This document shows, piece by piece, positions 14,744-22,874 of a stretch of DNA of 23,009 nt. The position numbers and the translations under genes are program-made. Below the pieces are notes generated by a model that was not told the origin of the DNA, did not search any database, and saw only the letters and a program-made list of their open reading frames with translations. Source of the DNA: an uncultured Oscillospiraceae bacterium (GTDB taxonomy: Bacteria > Bacillota > Clostridia > Oscillospirales > Oscillospiraceae); the NCBI GenBank assembly GCA_934511165.1, contig CAKSWA010000036.1, forward strand, positions 1 to 23,009. The letters are read 5' to 3'. Position 1 is the first letter of the stretch, and each line of letters starts with the position of its first letter.

Positions 14744-15577
14744 TTATTTTTGATTGGCTTCCAGCCTGTCTATCACGTCGCGGATGCAGCGTCCGGGCGC
14801 GCCGAGCTTTGTTACGTTTTCGGTCGCCAAAACCTCCGGCAGCGCCGTTTCCGGCGCGAAAGCATGCCCCGCCGCGCGGAGCATCGGGATATCGTTCCAG
14901 CCGTCGCCGATGCAGATAATGTTTTCCGGATGAATATCCAGAAAATCGGCAAGGCGGCGCACGCCGCTCCCCTTGTCGCTCCCGGCAGCGACCACGTCCA
15001 CAAGCGCGCCGGAGGGCACGGCCTCGTACCGGCCGGGGAACTGCCCGGCGATCCACGCGCAGAGCGCGTGCGCCGTTTGACTCTCGGCGCGGATATCGCC
15101 CGGCGCTACGAGCACCACCTTCGTCCAGGGATACAGGATATGCCCCGGATCGGCCTCCGACACCGGCACACCCATGCGCGAGAGGTGTTCTTCCAGCGTT
15201 GCGTTCCGGCCGCAGACACGCACGTCTGCGCCGCGGTGGACTTCCATGCCTGTGCCGGGGAAGGCGTCGCGCGCGGCGAGAAGATCGTTCCGGCAGGAAA
15301 ACGGCAGGAAGCTCTCATACCAGCTCTCGCCGGACTCGCCGTCGAAAATCACCGCGCCGTTGCTGAGCACGAGCGGCGCGTTGACGGTGAATTTCTCGCG
15401 AATGGAATAGTACGAGCGCACATCCCTCCCTGTGGCGATCGTGAAAAGGCCGCCTTCGTCCATAAAATACTGCGCTGCGCGCCGGTTTTCCTCCGGCACG
15501 GGAGCGCCGTGCTCCGGGCAGAATGTGTCGTCAAAATCCGCAACGAGCAGATATCCTTCAAATTTTCCGTTTCCCAT
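14744..15577 (-). CDS. HAD-superfamily phosphatase, Cof/IIB type
   Basis: A 277-residue cytoplasmic hydrolase. Motif I is DFDDT (Asp14 nucleophile, Asp16), motif II is ATGR (48-51), then a large IIB cap domain (about 85-190), the Lys202 region (SDKGSGVRRL) and motif IV GDGWNDIPML (224-233). These Mg-dependent enzymes dephosphorylate sugar phosphates, pyridoxal phosphate or nucleotides; the substrate cannot be read from the sequence. The start at 15577 has GGGGAGA upstream. It is transcribed divergently from the DUF218 gene, with 86 nt between the two start codons. The pheA promoter begins just beyond its stop. Confidence 0.88.
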   Translation of the reverse strand: MGNGKFEGYLLVADFDDTFCPEHGAPVPEENRRAAQYFMDEGGLFTIATGRDVRSYYSIREKFTVNAPLVLSNGAVIFDGESGESWYESFLPFSCRNDLLAARDAFPGTGMEVHRGADVRVCGRNATLEEHLSRMGVPVSEADPGHILYPWTKVVLVAPGDIRAESQTAHALCAWIAGQFPGRYEAVPSGALVDVVAAGSDKGSGVRRLADFLDIHPENIICIGDGWNDIPMLRAAGHAFAPETALPEVLATENVTKLGAPGRCIRDVIDRLEANQK

Positions 15578-15605
15578 TGGTTTTTCTCCCCAATATATGT
15601 ATAAT
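15577..15605 (+). promoter_or_regulatory. Promoter of the DUF218 gene
   Basis: On the plus strand, TTGGTT (15577-15582), 17 nt, then a perfect TATAAT (15600-15605). The -35 touches the divergent HAD start codon. The ATG at 15664 lies about 50 nt past the expected start of transcription. Confidence 0.6.
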
Positions 15606-15663
15606 GAACTTCCGGCGCCTTTCTCCCGTCTTTTCGGCAGGGAATCTTTTCCGGAGGTACGCT

Positions 15664-16446
15664 ATGACAAAAAAAGAACAACGCATCAACCGGCTATTCC
15701 TGTATGCCGGAATACTGACGCTTTTATACTATCTCGGCCAGGGCATCACCGTGCGGTTCGGGCAGTCGCTGCTCTATCTCTGGCTGATGCTCTCTCTCGT
15801 GTGCTTTGGCCGCTTCTTTCTCTGGAAATGGGCATGGAAGCACGGGAAAAGCGCGCCCATCCCCCGTCCCTGGCTCCGCGCGGTAAATATCGTCGTGATC
15901 GCGGCCATCGCCATATTTCTCGCCGTAGAGTGTCTCGTGTTCTCCGGTGCATTCCAGAAGCCTCCGGAGGGGCTGGACGCCATCATCGTTCTCGGCGCGC
16001 GAGTCGATGAAAACGGCGCGAGCGGTTCGCTGCGACAGCGCATCAACGCCGCGCGCGTCTATCTCGAAGAAAACCCGGACACGATCTGCATCGCCTCCGG
16101 CGGGCAGGGCGAGGACGAGCCGATGAGCGAGGCGGAATGCATCCGCGACTATCTCCTTGCGGACGGCATCGACCCCGAGCGCATTTTCCTGGAGGATCGC
16201 TCCACAAGCACGGAGGAAAACATGCGCTACAGTCTCCCCATGCTGCATGCGCTGGAGGAGGATGCGGAAACCGTCGGCATCGTCACGAACGATTTTCACG
16301 TGTTCCGCGCGCTGTGTCTGGCACGGAAAAACGGCGGATTTACCTTTTACGGTGTCCCGGCGCGCTCCACCGTGTTCGGCTTTATTCACTACGCCATGCG
16401 CGAATTTTTCACGCTGAGCGTATCGCTCGTGCGCGGATACATCTAA
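15664..16446 (+). CDS. DUF218/YdcF-like membrane protein
   Basis: A 260-residue protein with three N-terminal membrane helices (about 11-26, 34-52 and 72-95) and a C-terminal DUF218 domain. The domain shows DAIIVLGARV (105-114), SLRQRINAA (122-130), CIASGGQGEDEPMSEAE (142-158), IFLEDRSTST (174-183) and VTNDFHVFRA (207-216), all usual YdcF/SanA/ElyC signatures. Relatives act at the envelope, for example in undecaprenyl-phosphate use or vancomycin tolerance, but no reaction is established for most. The ATG has GGAGGT 6 nt upstream. It is transcribed alone and ends at a strong terminator. Confidence 0.87.
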   Translation: MTKKEQRINRLFLYAGILTLLYYLGQGITVRFGQSLLYLWLMLSLVCFGRFFLWKWAWKHGKSAPIPRPWLRAVNIVVIAAIAIFLAVECLVFSGAFQKPPEGLDAIIVLGARVDENGASGSLRQRINAARVYLEENPDTICIASGGQGEDEPMSEAECIRDYLLADGIDPERIFLEDRSTSTEENMRYSLPMLHALEEDAETVGIVTNDFHVFRALCLARKNGGFTFYGVPARSTVFGFIHYAMREFFTLSVSLVRGYI

Positions 16447-16460
16447 TTTAATTAAACCAC

Positions 16461-16499
16461 AAAAACGGCTCTCCGTCCATACGGCGGAGAGCCGTTTTT
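16461..16499 (+). terminator. Bidirectional intrinsic terminator between DUF218 and LacI genes
   Basis: A perfect 15-bp inverted repeat, AAAAACGGCTCTCCG (16461-16475) and its complement (16485-16499), has a 9-nt loop and A/T tracts on both sides. It suits both the plus-strand DUF218 transcript and the minus-strand maltooligosaccharide operon that converge on it. Confidence 0.88.
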
Positions 16500-16507
16500 G
16501 TGCGTGT

Positions 16508-16560
16508 CAATCCCTCAGTCAGCCTTCGGCTGCCAGCTTTCTTTACACAAGGGAGGCTTT
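16508..16560 (-). repeat. Dispersed short repeat, copy B
   Basis: On the minus strand it contains GCTGGCAGCCGAAGGCTGAC followed by TGAGGGATTG. Its core matches copy A at 5411-5475, and the flank GCCTCCCTTGTG corresponds to the GGCTC...CCCC end of that copy. It sits right after the LacI stop codon. Both copies lie just past gene ends, next to terminators. Confidence 0.55.
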
Positions 16561-16561
16561 T

Positions 16562-17557
16562 TCAGGTGGATTCCCGCTCAAGGATGCAGGGGGATGTAAC
16601 ATACGACTGCGTGCGCAGATTCGGCTTGCGGATGCGCTGGAGGACGAACCGCGCAGCGTTGACGCCCATATCGTGCATATCAACTTCGACAGCGGTGATC
16701 GTCGGGTCGGTAAGCATGGAAAAGGGATAGTTATCAAAGGTCAAAAGCGCCACGCCCTCCGGAATCTTCAGCCCCAGCCGGCGGATGTGCTGTAAGCAAT
16801 GGAGCGCCAGATGGTTGTTGGCGCAGAGCAGCACCTCCGGGCGCGCTGTGCGCGAGAGCAGCTCGTCAAGCGCCGCGTCGTCCAGCGACCAGGGCGACTG
16901 GCTGCAAACGACCTCAAGTGTGAGCTCCTCCTCGTCCATCGCCTGCCGGATACCGGTCAGGCGGTTTTGGGCAATGGCGTCGTCCTCCCGGCCCATGATG
17001 AACGCCATCTGCCGGTAGCCCTTGTCGAGCAGGTAGTTTGCAGCGATCTGTCCGGCCTGCTCATGGTTCACATCCATCCAGCAGATGCTGCTGCGCTGGT
17101 TTGGCTTGCCGATCACGAGATACGGAAAGTCAACGCGAGAGAGGATTGCCGCAAGCTCCGCCGTAAGGATGTGCGCGTGGAGAAGCAGCGCGTCCGCCTG
17201 CCGCTCCTGAATGATGTCGCGGATGACGACGGGCGCTTCCTGCCGCGTGAGCGGCTTGAAAAGGAGCGAATACCCTTTCTTCTTCAGGTACGCGGCAGCA
17301 CCGGAGATGATCTCGAACATATGCGGATTTTCGAACGCTATGTTCCGGTAAAAGTCCGCAATGAACAGCACCGTCCCGCTCGCCTGGCGCGCAAAGCTCT
17401 GCGCTCTGGCGTTGGGGCGGTAGCCGAGACGGTCGGCGATCTCCCGGATATGTTCCTTTGTCCGCTCCGAAATGGTGCTGCTGTCGTTCAGCGCCTTGGA
17501 GACCGTGGCGATGGAGACATTCGCTTCCTTCGCCACATCATAGATCGTTACCGCCGT
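16562..17557 (-). CDS. LacI-family transcriptional regulator (apparent ACG start)
   Basis: The LacI-type DNA-binding domain reads VTIYDVAKEANVSIATVSKALNDSSTISERTKEHIREIADRLGYRPNARAQ. It is followed by a periplasmic-binding-like sensor domain (about 275 residues) with ADALLLHAHI, FPYLVIGKPN, MDVNHEQAG, AFIMGREDDAIAQNRLTG and LLTFDNYPFSMLTDP. Homologues begin M-A/T-VTIYDVA; here that position is ACG (17555-17557), with an ideal GGAGG 9 nt upstream. The only standard in-frame start further up is a GTG at 17593 without a ribosome site, which adds 12 residues. I use the ACG position as the biologically expected start and flag it. It overlaps the GH13 gene end by 20 nt and is the last gene of the maltooligosaccharide operon, which it probably autoregulates. 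Confidence 0.85.
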   Translation of the reverse strand, partial: TAVTIYDVAKEANVSIATVSKALNDSSTISERTKEHIREIADRLGYRPNARAQSFARQASGTVLFIADFYRNIAFENPHMFEIISGAAAYLKKKGYSLLFKPLTRQEAPVVIRDIIQERQADALLLHAHILTAELAAILSRVDFPYLVIGKPNQRSSICWMDVNHEQAGQIAANYLLDKGYRQMAFIMGREDDAIAQNRLTGIRQAMDEEELTLEVVCSQSPWSLDDAALDELLSRTARPEVLLCANNHLALHCLQHIRRLGLKIPEGVALLTFDNYPFSMLTDPTITAVEVDMHDMGVNAARFVLQRIRKPNLRTQSYVTSPCILEREST

Positions 17558-19232
17558 TGCTCTGTTCCTCCCATACCTCGTATTCCCATGCACCGATTAT
17601 GTCACGGTTTTCCCCCTTTTTCAAGAGAAGCGTCCCGCGCTTTTCGGACTTGACCGGCTCCGTGCCGAGATTCATCGTAACCGTGATTTTCGTACCGTTC
17701 CAGGTCCGGCTGTAGCGGTAGACCCCGCCGCGGGCGAGCTCCGTTGCGAAGCTTCCGTACCGCAGCGCTGGATGCGCCTTTCGAAGTGCGATCATGCGGC
17801 GGTAGACCTCTTCCAGCGGAGAGGAAGCGTCCCATGCCATGGGGCGGCGGTACTCCGGCTCGCTCTCTCCAAGAAGCCCCTTCTCGTCGCCGTAGAACAC
17901 ACACGGCATGCCCGGAAACGTCATTTGCAGCAGCACCGCAAGCTCCAGCCGCTCGGTTTTCCCGTCGCAGAGCGAGAGGAACCGGCTCACGTCGTGGCTG
18001 TCAAGCAGATTGAGCTGCGCGAAGAGGGCGTTTTCGTTATACCGCAGCAGGAGCGTGGATACGTTTGCGTCAAAGGTCTCCGCGTCCACCGTCTGCTCGG
18101 CGAAGAACCGGCGGGCGTAGCGGCGGAAATCGTAGTTCATTGCGGAATCGAGCATGTCGCCGCCGAGATAATGCGCGGCGTTTTCCCAAACCTCGCCGAC
18201 GATGAGCGCATCGCTCTTCGCTGCCTTGACCGCGGCGCGGAAGGCGCGCAGGAAGCCGTCGTCCAGCTCGTTTGCCACATCCAGCCGCCAGCCGTCCACG
18301 TCAAATTCACGGATCCAATACGCGCCGGCATCGCAGAAGTACTGCCGGAGGAAGGGATCGGCGGTATTGGTTTTCGGCATATCGGCGACATACGAAAAGC
18401 AGGTGTATTCGGGCAGTTCCCCGGTGGCGGGCAGACGCGGTTCTTCGGGCAGCGCGTAAAAGCAGGAGTAGTACTGCGAGTCTCTCCCCTTTTCCAGCAC
18501 ATCGCGGAAAAAGGGATGGGCGCTGCTCATGTGGTTGAATACGCCGTCGAGCATGACGCGAATTCCGAGCGCGTGCGCTCGCTGCACGAGATCGCGCAGA
18601 TCGTCCTCGGCGCCCATGTGCGGATCAATGCGGTAATAGTTCAGCGTATCGTACCGGTGGTAGGACTTTGCTTCAAAGATCGGGTTCAGGTAGATGCAGT
18701 TAAAGCCCAGGGAGGCAATGTAATCGAGATTTTCCGCAATGCCGCGCACCGTCCCGCCCCGGCAGGGTGGCGCGCCGTTGGGCGCCAGGCGCTTCCCCGC
18801 AGCGAAGCTGTCGGGGAAGATGTTGTATACCACGGCGTCGCGCGTCCACGCCGGAGCGGAATACCGGTCGGCGCGGTGGTTGAACGGGAGCTGGAAATAG
18901 TCCGCGCGCGTAGGCGTGCCGGCCATTTCGTAGCAGTCGCCGTAATAGCAGAGCGTTTCCACACCGTTTTGGAGTTCAAAATAGTAGGCAATGCGCGCAA
19001 ACGGCGTTTCGAGCCGGATCTCGTACCAGTCGAAGTATTTGTCCTCCCGGAATTTCATCATTGGCCGGGAAAAAAATTGCAGTTCGGGGGTCATCACGGC
19101 GCGGTCGGCATAGTAAAACCGGACACCCTCCGCCTCACCCTTTCCGGTACGCAGGCGGAACACATAGTGCGTATCGTCCAGCGCGAAGGCGTATTCGCTC
19201 ATCGGCCGGTGGAATATCGCTGCTGGATTCAT
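17538..19232 (-). CDS. GH13 neopullulanase/cyclomaltodextrinase-type alpha-glucosidase
   Basis: A 564-residue intracellular enzyme of the GH13_20 type. An N-terminal CBM34-like beta domain (about 1-120: YYADRAVMTPELQFF, FDWYEIRLETPFARIAYYFEL) precedes the barrel (about 130-480). The four conserved regions are DGVFNH (229-234), GWRLDVANE with nucleophile Asp318, VGEVWEN with acid Glu347, and LLDSHDVSRF with Asp414. Such enzymes cut maltooligosaccharides, cyclodextrins or pullulan; the lack of a signal peptide means it works on imported oligosaccharides. It starts 3 nt after the permease stop, with AAGGA upstream. Its place between the sugar permeases and a LacI regulator supports maltodextrin breakdown. 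Confidence 0.92.
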   Translation of the reverse strand: MNPAAIFHRPMSEYAFALDDTHYVFRLRTGKGEAEGVRFYYADRAVMTPELQFFSRPMMKFREDKYFDWYEIRLETPFARIAYYFELQNGVETLCYYGDCYEMAGTPTRADYFQLPFNHRADRYSAPAWTRDAVVYNIFPDSFAAGKRLAPNGAPPCRGGTVRGIAENLDYIASLGFNCIYLNPIFEAKSYHRYDTLNYYRIDPHMGAEDDLRDLVQRAHALGIRVMLDGVFNHMSSAHPFFRDVLEKGRDSQYYSCFYALPEEPRLPATGELPEYTCFSYVADMPKTNTADPFLRQYFCDAGAYWIREFDVDGWRLDVANELDDGFLRAFRAAVKAAKSDALIVGEVWENAAHYLGGDMLDSAMNYDFRRYARRFFAEQTVDAETFDANVSTLLLRYNENALFAQLNLLDSHDVSRFLSLCDGKTERLELAVLLQMTFPGMPCVFYGDEKGLLGESEPEYRRPMAWDASSPLEEVYRRMIALRKAHPALRYGSFATELARGGVYRYSRTWNGTKITVTMNLGTEPVKSEKRGTLLLKKGENRDIIGAWEYEVWEEQSNGGNDL

Positions 19233-19235
19233 AGC

Positions 19236-20087
19236 TTATCCTTTCACGGAGCCGCCGACAACGCCGGCAACATAGTATTTCTGCACGCGGAGGAACAGCA
19301 GCACGACCGGGATCGCCACGATGACCGCCCCGGCGCAGAAAACGGTGTAGTATTCATAGATGTTCGTCTTGTCCACCATGGTGTAAAGCCCCTTGGCTAC
19401 GGTGAAGTTATTGTAGTTATCCTTCATGATGACCGAGACGAAAATGTAGTCAACGATAGGGTTTATAAAGGCGTTAATGGCCGTCGTGGCGATGACGGGC
19501 TTGGCGTTCGGCAGAATGATTTTCCAGAACACCGTGCTGTTTGATGCGCCGTCCAGGATCGCGGCCTCGTCCAGCGATTTGGGGATGGTATCGAAATAGC
19601 CCTTGGCAATATAGTAATTGAGCGCCGCGCCGCCGGAATAGACGAGGATCAGCGCTAAAAGCGTCTGATCCAGCCCGATGGCCTTCATGAAGTGGTAAAT
19701 GGCGATGATGCTCATAAAGCCGGGGAACATACCCAGCACGAGCGAAGCGTTCATGAGAAAGCGGCGCTTCGGGAAGCGCAGACGGGAATAGACATACGCC
19801 ACCATCAGCGTGAGCATTGTCGTGAGGACGCAGCTGCACCCGGCGACGAAGAGCGTATTGCCGAGCCAGCGCGGGAAATCGAACAGCCGCCGGTCGGTGA
19901 ACAGGCGGATATAATTATCAAAGGTGAACGCCTTCGGCCAGAGATAAGGCGTATACGCGCCCTGCTCGGCGCGGAAGGATGAAACGACCAGCCAGAATAC
20001 CGGCACGAGCCACAAAACGGCAAGGACGGCGATCAGAGCGTTCAGCGCCACAGCCGAAATGCGGCGGCGGATGCGTGCATTTTTCAT
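19236..20087 (-). CDS. Sugar ABC transporter permease, MalG-like
   Basis: A 283-residue inner-membrane permease with six hydrophobic helices. The EAA loop that contacts the ATPase is SLDEAAILDGASNSTVFWKIILPNAKP (171-197). It pairs with the MalF-like permease, whose stop it overlaps by 4 nt (ATGA), and with the binding lipoprotein at the head of the operon. AVALNALIAVLAVLWLVPVFW is the first helix. No ATPase gene is present in the operon or the window, so the complex presumably uses a shared MsmX/UgpC-type ATPase encoded elsewhere, as is common in Firmicutes. Confidence 0.92.
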   Translation of the reverse strand: MKNARIRRRISAVALNALIAVLAVLWLVPVFWLVVSSFRAEQGAYTPYLWPKAFTFDNYIRLFTDRRLFDFPRWLGNTLFVAGCSCVLTTMLTLMVAYVYSRLRFPKRRFLMNASLVLGMFPGFMSIIAIYHFMKAIGLDQTLLALILVYSGGAALNYYIAKGYFDTIPKSLDEAAILDGASNSTVFWKIILPNAKPVIATTAINAFINPIVDYIFVSVIMKDNYNNFTVAKGLYTMVDKTNIYEYYTVFCAGAVIVAIPVVLLFLRVQKYYVAGVVGGSVKG

Positions 20088-21442
20088 TGGAACTGATCCT
20101 CCTTCGTTACGGCTCCGGTACGGTTATAGACAAGAAGCGAGCAGGTGCCCACCAGCAGGAAGATGAAAATGCCGATGGTGGAGGCAAGAGAATAGTCGTT
20201 GCGGTTCACGGTGAGCTTATAAAGCCACGTGACGAGAAGGTCGGTCTTGCCCGCCTGATAGTAATCGAGCGAGAACGGCCCGCCGGCGGTGAGAAGATAA
20301 ATGACGTTGAAGTTATTGAAGTTTGTAACAAACGTTGTGATCGTCGCCGGGGCGGTGACAAAGAACATGTACGGCAGCGTGATGGAGATGAATTTCCGCA
20401 TGGGGCCCGCGCCGTCGATCTCGGCGCTTTCGTAGAGCTCCGCGGGGATGTTCATCAAAACGCCGGAGAACGTGATCATGGAATACGGGATGCCGATCCA
20501 CATATTGACCACGACCGCGACGATCCGCGCAAGCGTCGGATCAAGAAGGAACGGCAGCGGCGATTGGATGATGCCGAGCTTCATGAGCAGCACATTGATC
20601 GCGCCTGCCGGCTCCAGCGCGCGGGAGATGAGCAGGAGACTTACAAACTGCGGTATGGCAATGGCGATGACAAAGCACGTACGCCAGACCTTTTTGAGCT
20701 TTACGAGCTTGCTGTTGATGGCCACAGCCAGCAGCATGCCGAAAAAGTAGTTCGTGAACGTGGCGAGGATCGCCCACACGATCGTCCAGCCGAGCAGGCC
20801 GAAAAACGTGCGCGTCTTGATCGCGTTGCCGAGGAAGATGTCCGTCACGTTCGACATGCCGACCCAGGTAAACAGGTTCCCGGGCGGCTGGTGGTCGGCA
20901 TCGAAGTTCGTAAAGGCGATGAGGATCATAAAAATGATCGGCAGCACCGTGAAGAGCACCATGGTGAGCATCGGCAGGGCGAGCAGCGTCACATGGAATT
21001 TCTCGTGCCGCATGGCGCGCACATTGTCCCGGAAAGACGCGATCGCGCAGCCGTGCTCGGTATTTTCCTGCGCGCGCCAGGCGTCCCGGACGTTGGCATA
21101 CCAGAGATAGAGAAACACGGCGCACACAGCGATGGAAAGCACGCTGAAGAGCAGGATCAGCATGGAGTTATCGCCGGGAAAGCGCTGGAAGATCTGCAAT
21201 TCCTCGTTCCAGACCTTTCGCTGCGTCTCTGTGCCGAGCGTGGCGAACTTGGAGAGATACTGCATCGCAAAATCCCGGAAGAAGAAAATGAATCCGATCT
21301 CGCTGAGCAGGTACGCCGCGCCGCGGACAAACTGCTGATACCGGATGCAGCCTGCGCCCATGACGAGAAACGACAGGCGCGTCCAAAGACTGCCTCTCGC
21401 CGCGGCATCCAGAAGTATGTGACGTTTTGTTTCTCTGTGCAT
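20084..21442 (-). CDS. Sugar ABC transporter permease, MalF-like
   Basis: A 452-residue permease, longer than the usual 290-300 of this class because of about 150 N-terminal residues. These carry extra hydrophobic segments (YLLSEIGFIFFF at 44-55, MLILLFSVLSIAVCAVFLYLWY at 94-115), as in MalF/GanP-like proteins of maltodextrin and galactooligosaccharide systems. The core begins near 150 (FHVTLLALPMLTMVLF). The EAA loop is ELYESAEIDGAGPMRKFISITLP (335-357). The start at 21442 has GGAGGT upstream. An 86-nt gap with a hairpin separates it from the binding protein gene. It forms the translocation channel with the MalG-like protein. Confidence 0.92.
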   Translation of the reverse strand: MHRETKRHILLDAAARGSLWTRLSFLVMGAGCIRYQQFVRGAAYLLSEIGFIFFFRDFAMQYLSKFATLGTETQRKVWNEELQIFQRFPGDNSMLILLFSVLSIAVCAVFLYLWYANVRDAWRAQENTEHGCAIASFRDNVRAMRHEKFHVTLLALPMLTMVLFTVLPIIFMILIAFTNFDADHQPPGNLFTWVGMSNVTDIFLGNAIKTRTFFGLLGWTIVWAILATFTNYFFGMLLAVAINSKLVKLKKVWRTCFVIAIAIPQFVSLLLISRALEPAGAINVLLMKLGIIQSPLPFLLDPTLARIVAVVVNMWIGIPYSMITFSGVLMNIPAELYESAEIDGAGPMRKFISITLPYMFFVTAPATITTFVTNFNNFNVIYLLTAGGPFSLDYYQAGKTDLLVTWLYKLTVNRNDYSLASTIGIFIFLLVGTCSLLVYNRTGAVTKEDQFQ

Positions 21443-21488
21443 GGCGCACCTCCGCTATTTCTCGGTTTGCTTTGGAAGAAACCCGGAA

Positions 21489-21510
21489 AAGGGGCTGTTG
21501 CCAGCCCCTT
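21489..21510 (-). promoter_or_regulatory. Intercistronic hairpin between binding-protein and permease genes
   Basis: A perfect 9-bp stem, AAGGGGCTG with CAGCCCCTT, has a 4-nt loop and is followed on the minus strand by TTTTCCGG. The short T-run makes it a weak or partial terminator. It could also protect the 3' end of the binding-protein message, raising binding protein over permease, as seen in other sugar operons. Confidence 0.65.
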
Positions 21511-21528
21511 AATTCCGTAAAAGTTACA

Positions 21529-22779
21529 TCAGCCCGCGGTCGCCTGCTCCACCAGCTGGTCGAGCAGCGTCTGCAGATCGGCGGTGGTGTGGGCTTCCAG
21601 CTCGGCGCCGAACGCCTCCGCCGGGACCCAGAATCCGCCGAGCACCAGCTGCGTCACGGCGTAGTTGCTCTGCTCGCCGAGAGCGTGGAGAGCGAGGTTC
21701 GAGGAGACCTCATCGCTCGCCAGAGCGTTCACATTGGACGGGCCATAGTTGAGCACTTCATAGCGTTCGAGCTGCGACTGCTCCGAAGTCAGGAACTCCG
21801 CGAGTTCCATGGCGTCCACCGGATACGCCGTTTGGGAGTTGACGCCGTAGATCTTGCAGCCGAGGAAGGAACCCATCTGCACCTGCTTGCCGGCGCACGT
21901 AAAGGTCGGAAGCTTACAGCAGCCGTAATTTTCGCCGAGCTTTTCCTGGATCGCGGTAGCGACCCACGTGCCGGAAACGCCGCAGGCGATGGAGTCGCCG
22001 ATGCCGCCGGAAAGGACGGAGTCGTCGCCTGTCACAAACGCGGGGTTGTTGCAGAATTCGCGGATGGCTTCCGCAGCTTCGAGACCCTTTTCGTTGTTGA
22101 AGTCCATGATCTGCTTGCCGTCCTCCACGGTCAGCGTGCAGCCGTTGCCGAGGAAGAAGGAGGCAAGATACCAGCCGTTGGAAACGTCCATATGTACCTG
22201 CTTGCCGGCAGCGTTGGCAGCGGCAAGAATGCCGTCGAGCGTGGCGAGGTCTTCCTCGGTGAACACCGACTTATCGTAGTACAGGAAGTAGCCGTTATCG
22301 GAGGTCATGGGGTAGCCGTAAAGGACGCCGTCGTAGGACGCGGCGTTGATCGAGCCGGCGTTGTTCGCCGCGATGATTGCGTCGGTGTTGCGGGTCACTT
22401 CGTAGAGCGCATCCGCCTTCACGAGGTCGATAAGCTGATCGTCGGCAAAGACGAACACGTCCGCCGCCGCAGCGGGATCTTCGAGATAGCGGGACTTGCC
22501 GTCCACCGCGCCGACGGCGCCGAACTCAAAAACGTATTCCTTTTCCGGGTGCGCGGCGGCAAAATCGCTGCAGAGCTTTTCCGTCAGCTCCAGCTCGACC
22601 TGATCCGCCCACACCTTCAGCGTGACGGTTTCCTTTTCCGCCGGTGTTTCCGCAGCGGGCTGTTCTGCCGCGGGCTGCTCCGCCGCACCCTGCGTGGGTT
22701 CTGCCGGGGCGCTGCCGCAGCCGGCCAGCATCCCAACGATCAGGCATACTGCCATCAGCAGCGCAAGAATCTTCTTCAT
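21529..22779 (-). CDS. Sugar ABC transporter substrate-binding lipoprotein, MalE-like
   Basis: A 416-residue secreted lipoprotein. The signal peptide MKKILALLMAVCLIVGMLAG ends in a lipobox LAGC with lipidated Cys21. A low-complexity Ala/Glu/Pro/Gln linker (about 24-50, with the repeated unit AAEQP) tethers the domain to the membrane. The mature protein is an extracellular solute-binding family 1 fold: VTLKVWADQVE at the start, FAAAHPEKEYVFEFG, DVFVFADDQLIDLVKADAL, YGYPMTSDNGYFLYYDKSVF, and a C-terminal helical half. Ligand is inferred as maltooligosaccharide from the GH13 gene in the operon. The start has AGGAG 8 nt upstream. It is first in the operon, behind a consensus promoter. Confidence 0.93.
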   Translation of the reverse strand: MKKILALLMAVCLIVGMLAGCGSAPAEPTQGAAEQPAAEQPAAETPAEKETVTLKVWADQVELELTEKLCSDFAAAHPEKEYVFEFGAVGAVDGKSRYLEDPAAAADVFVFADDQLIDLVKADALYEVTRNTDAIIAANNAGSINAASYDGVLYGYPMTSDNGYFLYYDKSVFTEEDLATLDGILAAANAAGKQVHMDVSNGWYLASFFLGNGCTLTVEDGKQIMDFNNEKGLEAAEAIREFCNNPAFVTGDDSVLSGGIGDSIACGVSGTWVATAIQEKLGENYGCCKLPTFTCAGKQVQMGSFLGCKIYGVNSQTAYPVDAMELAEFLTSEQSQLERYEVLNYGPSNVNALASDEVSSNLALHALGEQSNYAVTQLVLGGFWVPAEAFGAELEAHTTADLQTLLDQLVEQATAG

Positions 22780-22806
22780 CTTTTCTGCTCCTTTATTGTT
22801 TTGTCA

Positions 22807-22826
22807 CAAAAGGGCCTCGCCTTTTG
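22807..22826 (-). other. Hairpin at the predicted 5' end of the maltooligosaccharide operon mRNA
   Basis: CAAAAGG (22820-22826 side on the minus strand) pairs with CCTTTTG (22807-22813) around a 6-nt loop. It begins within a few bases of the expected transcription start (near 22828). 5'-terminal hairpins of this kind often stabilise messages; no riboswitch consensus is visible. Confidence 0.4.
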
Positions 22827-22834
22827 TTGTGTTC

Positions 22835-22863
22835 AGTATATATACCTGCCAAAAATCGGTCAA
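22835..22863 (-). promoter_or_regulatory. Sigma-A promoter of the maltooligosaccharide operon
   Basis: On the minus strand, -35 TTGACC (22858-22863), exactly 17 nt, then -10 TATACT (22835-22840). The leader to the binding-protein ATG is about 50 nt. Confidence 0.82.
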
Positions 22864-22874
22864 CGAAAAAAAGC

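Noticed and set aside
16500..16562. Small coding region after the DUF218 gene
   Set aside because: The stretch is the dispersed repeat and a terminator; open frames through it lack ribosome sites and overlap the LacI gene.
22622..22700. Repeated Ala/Glu/Gln/Pro codons at the start of the binding protein as a possible repeat array
   Set aside because: This is an ordinary low-complexity lipoprotein linker after the lipobox cysteine, not a DNA repeat element.
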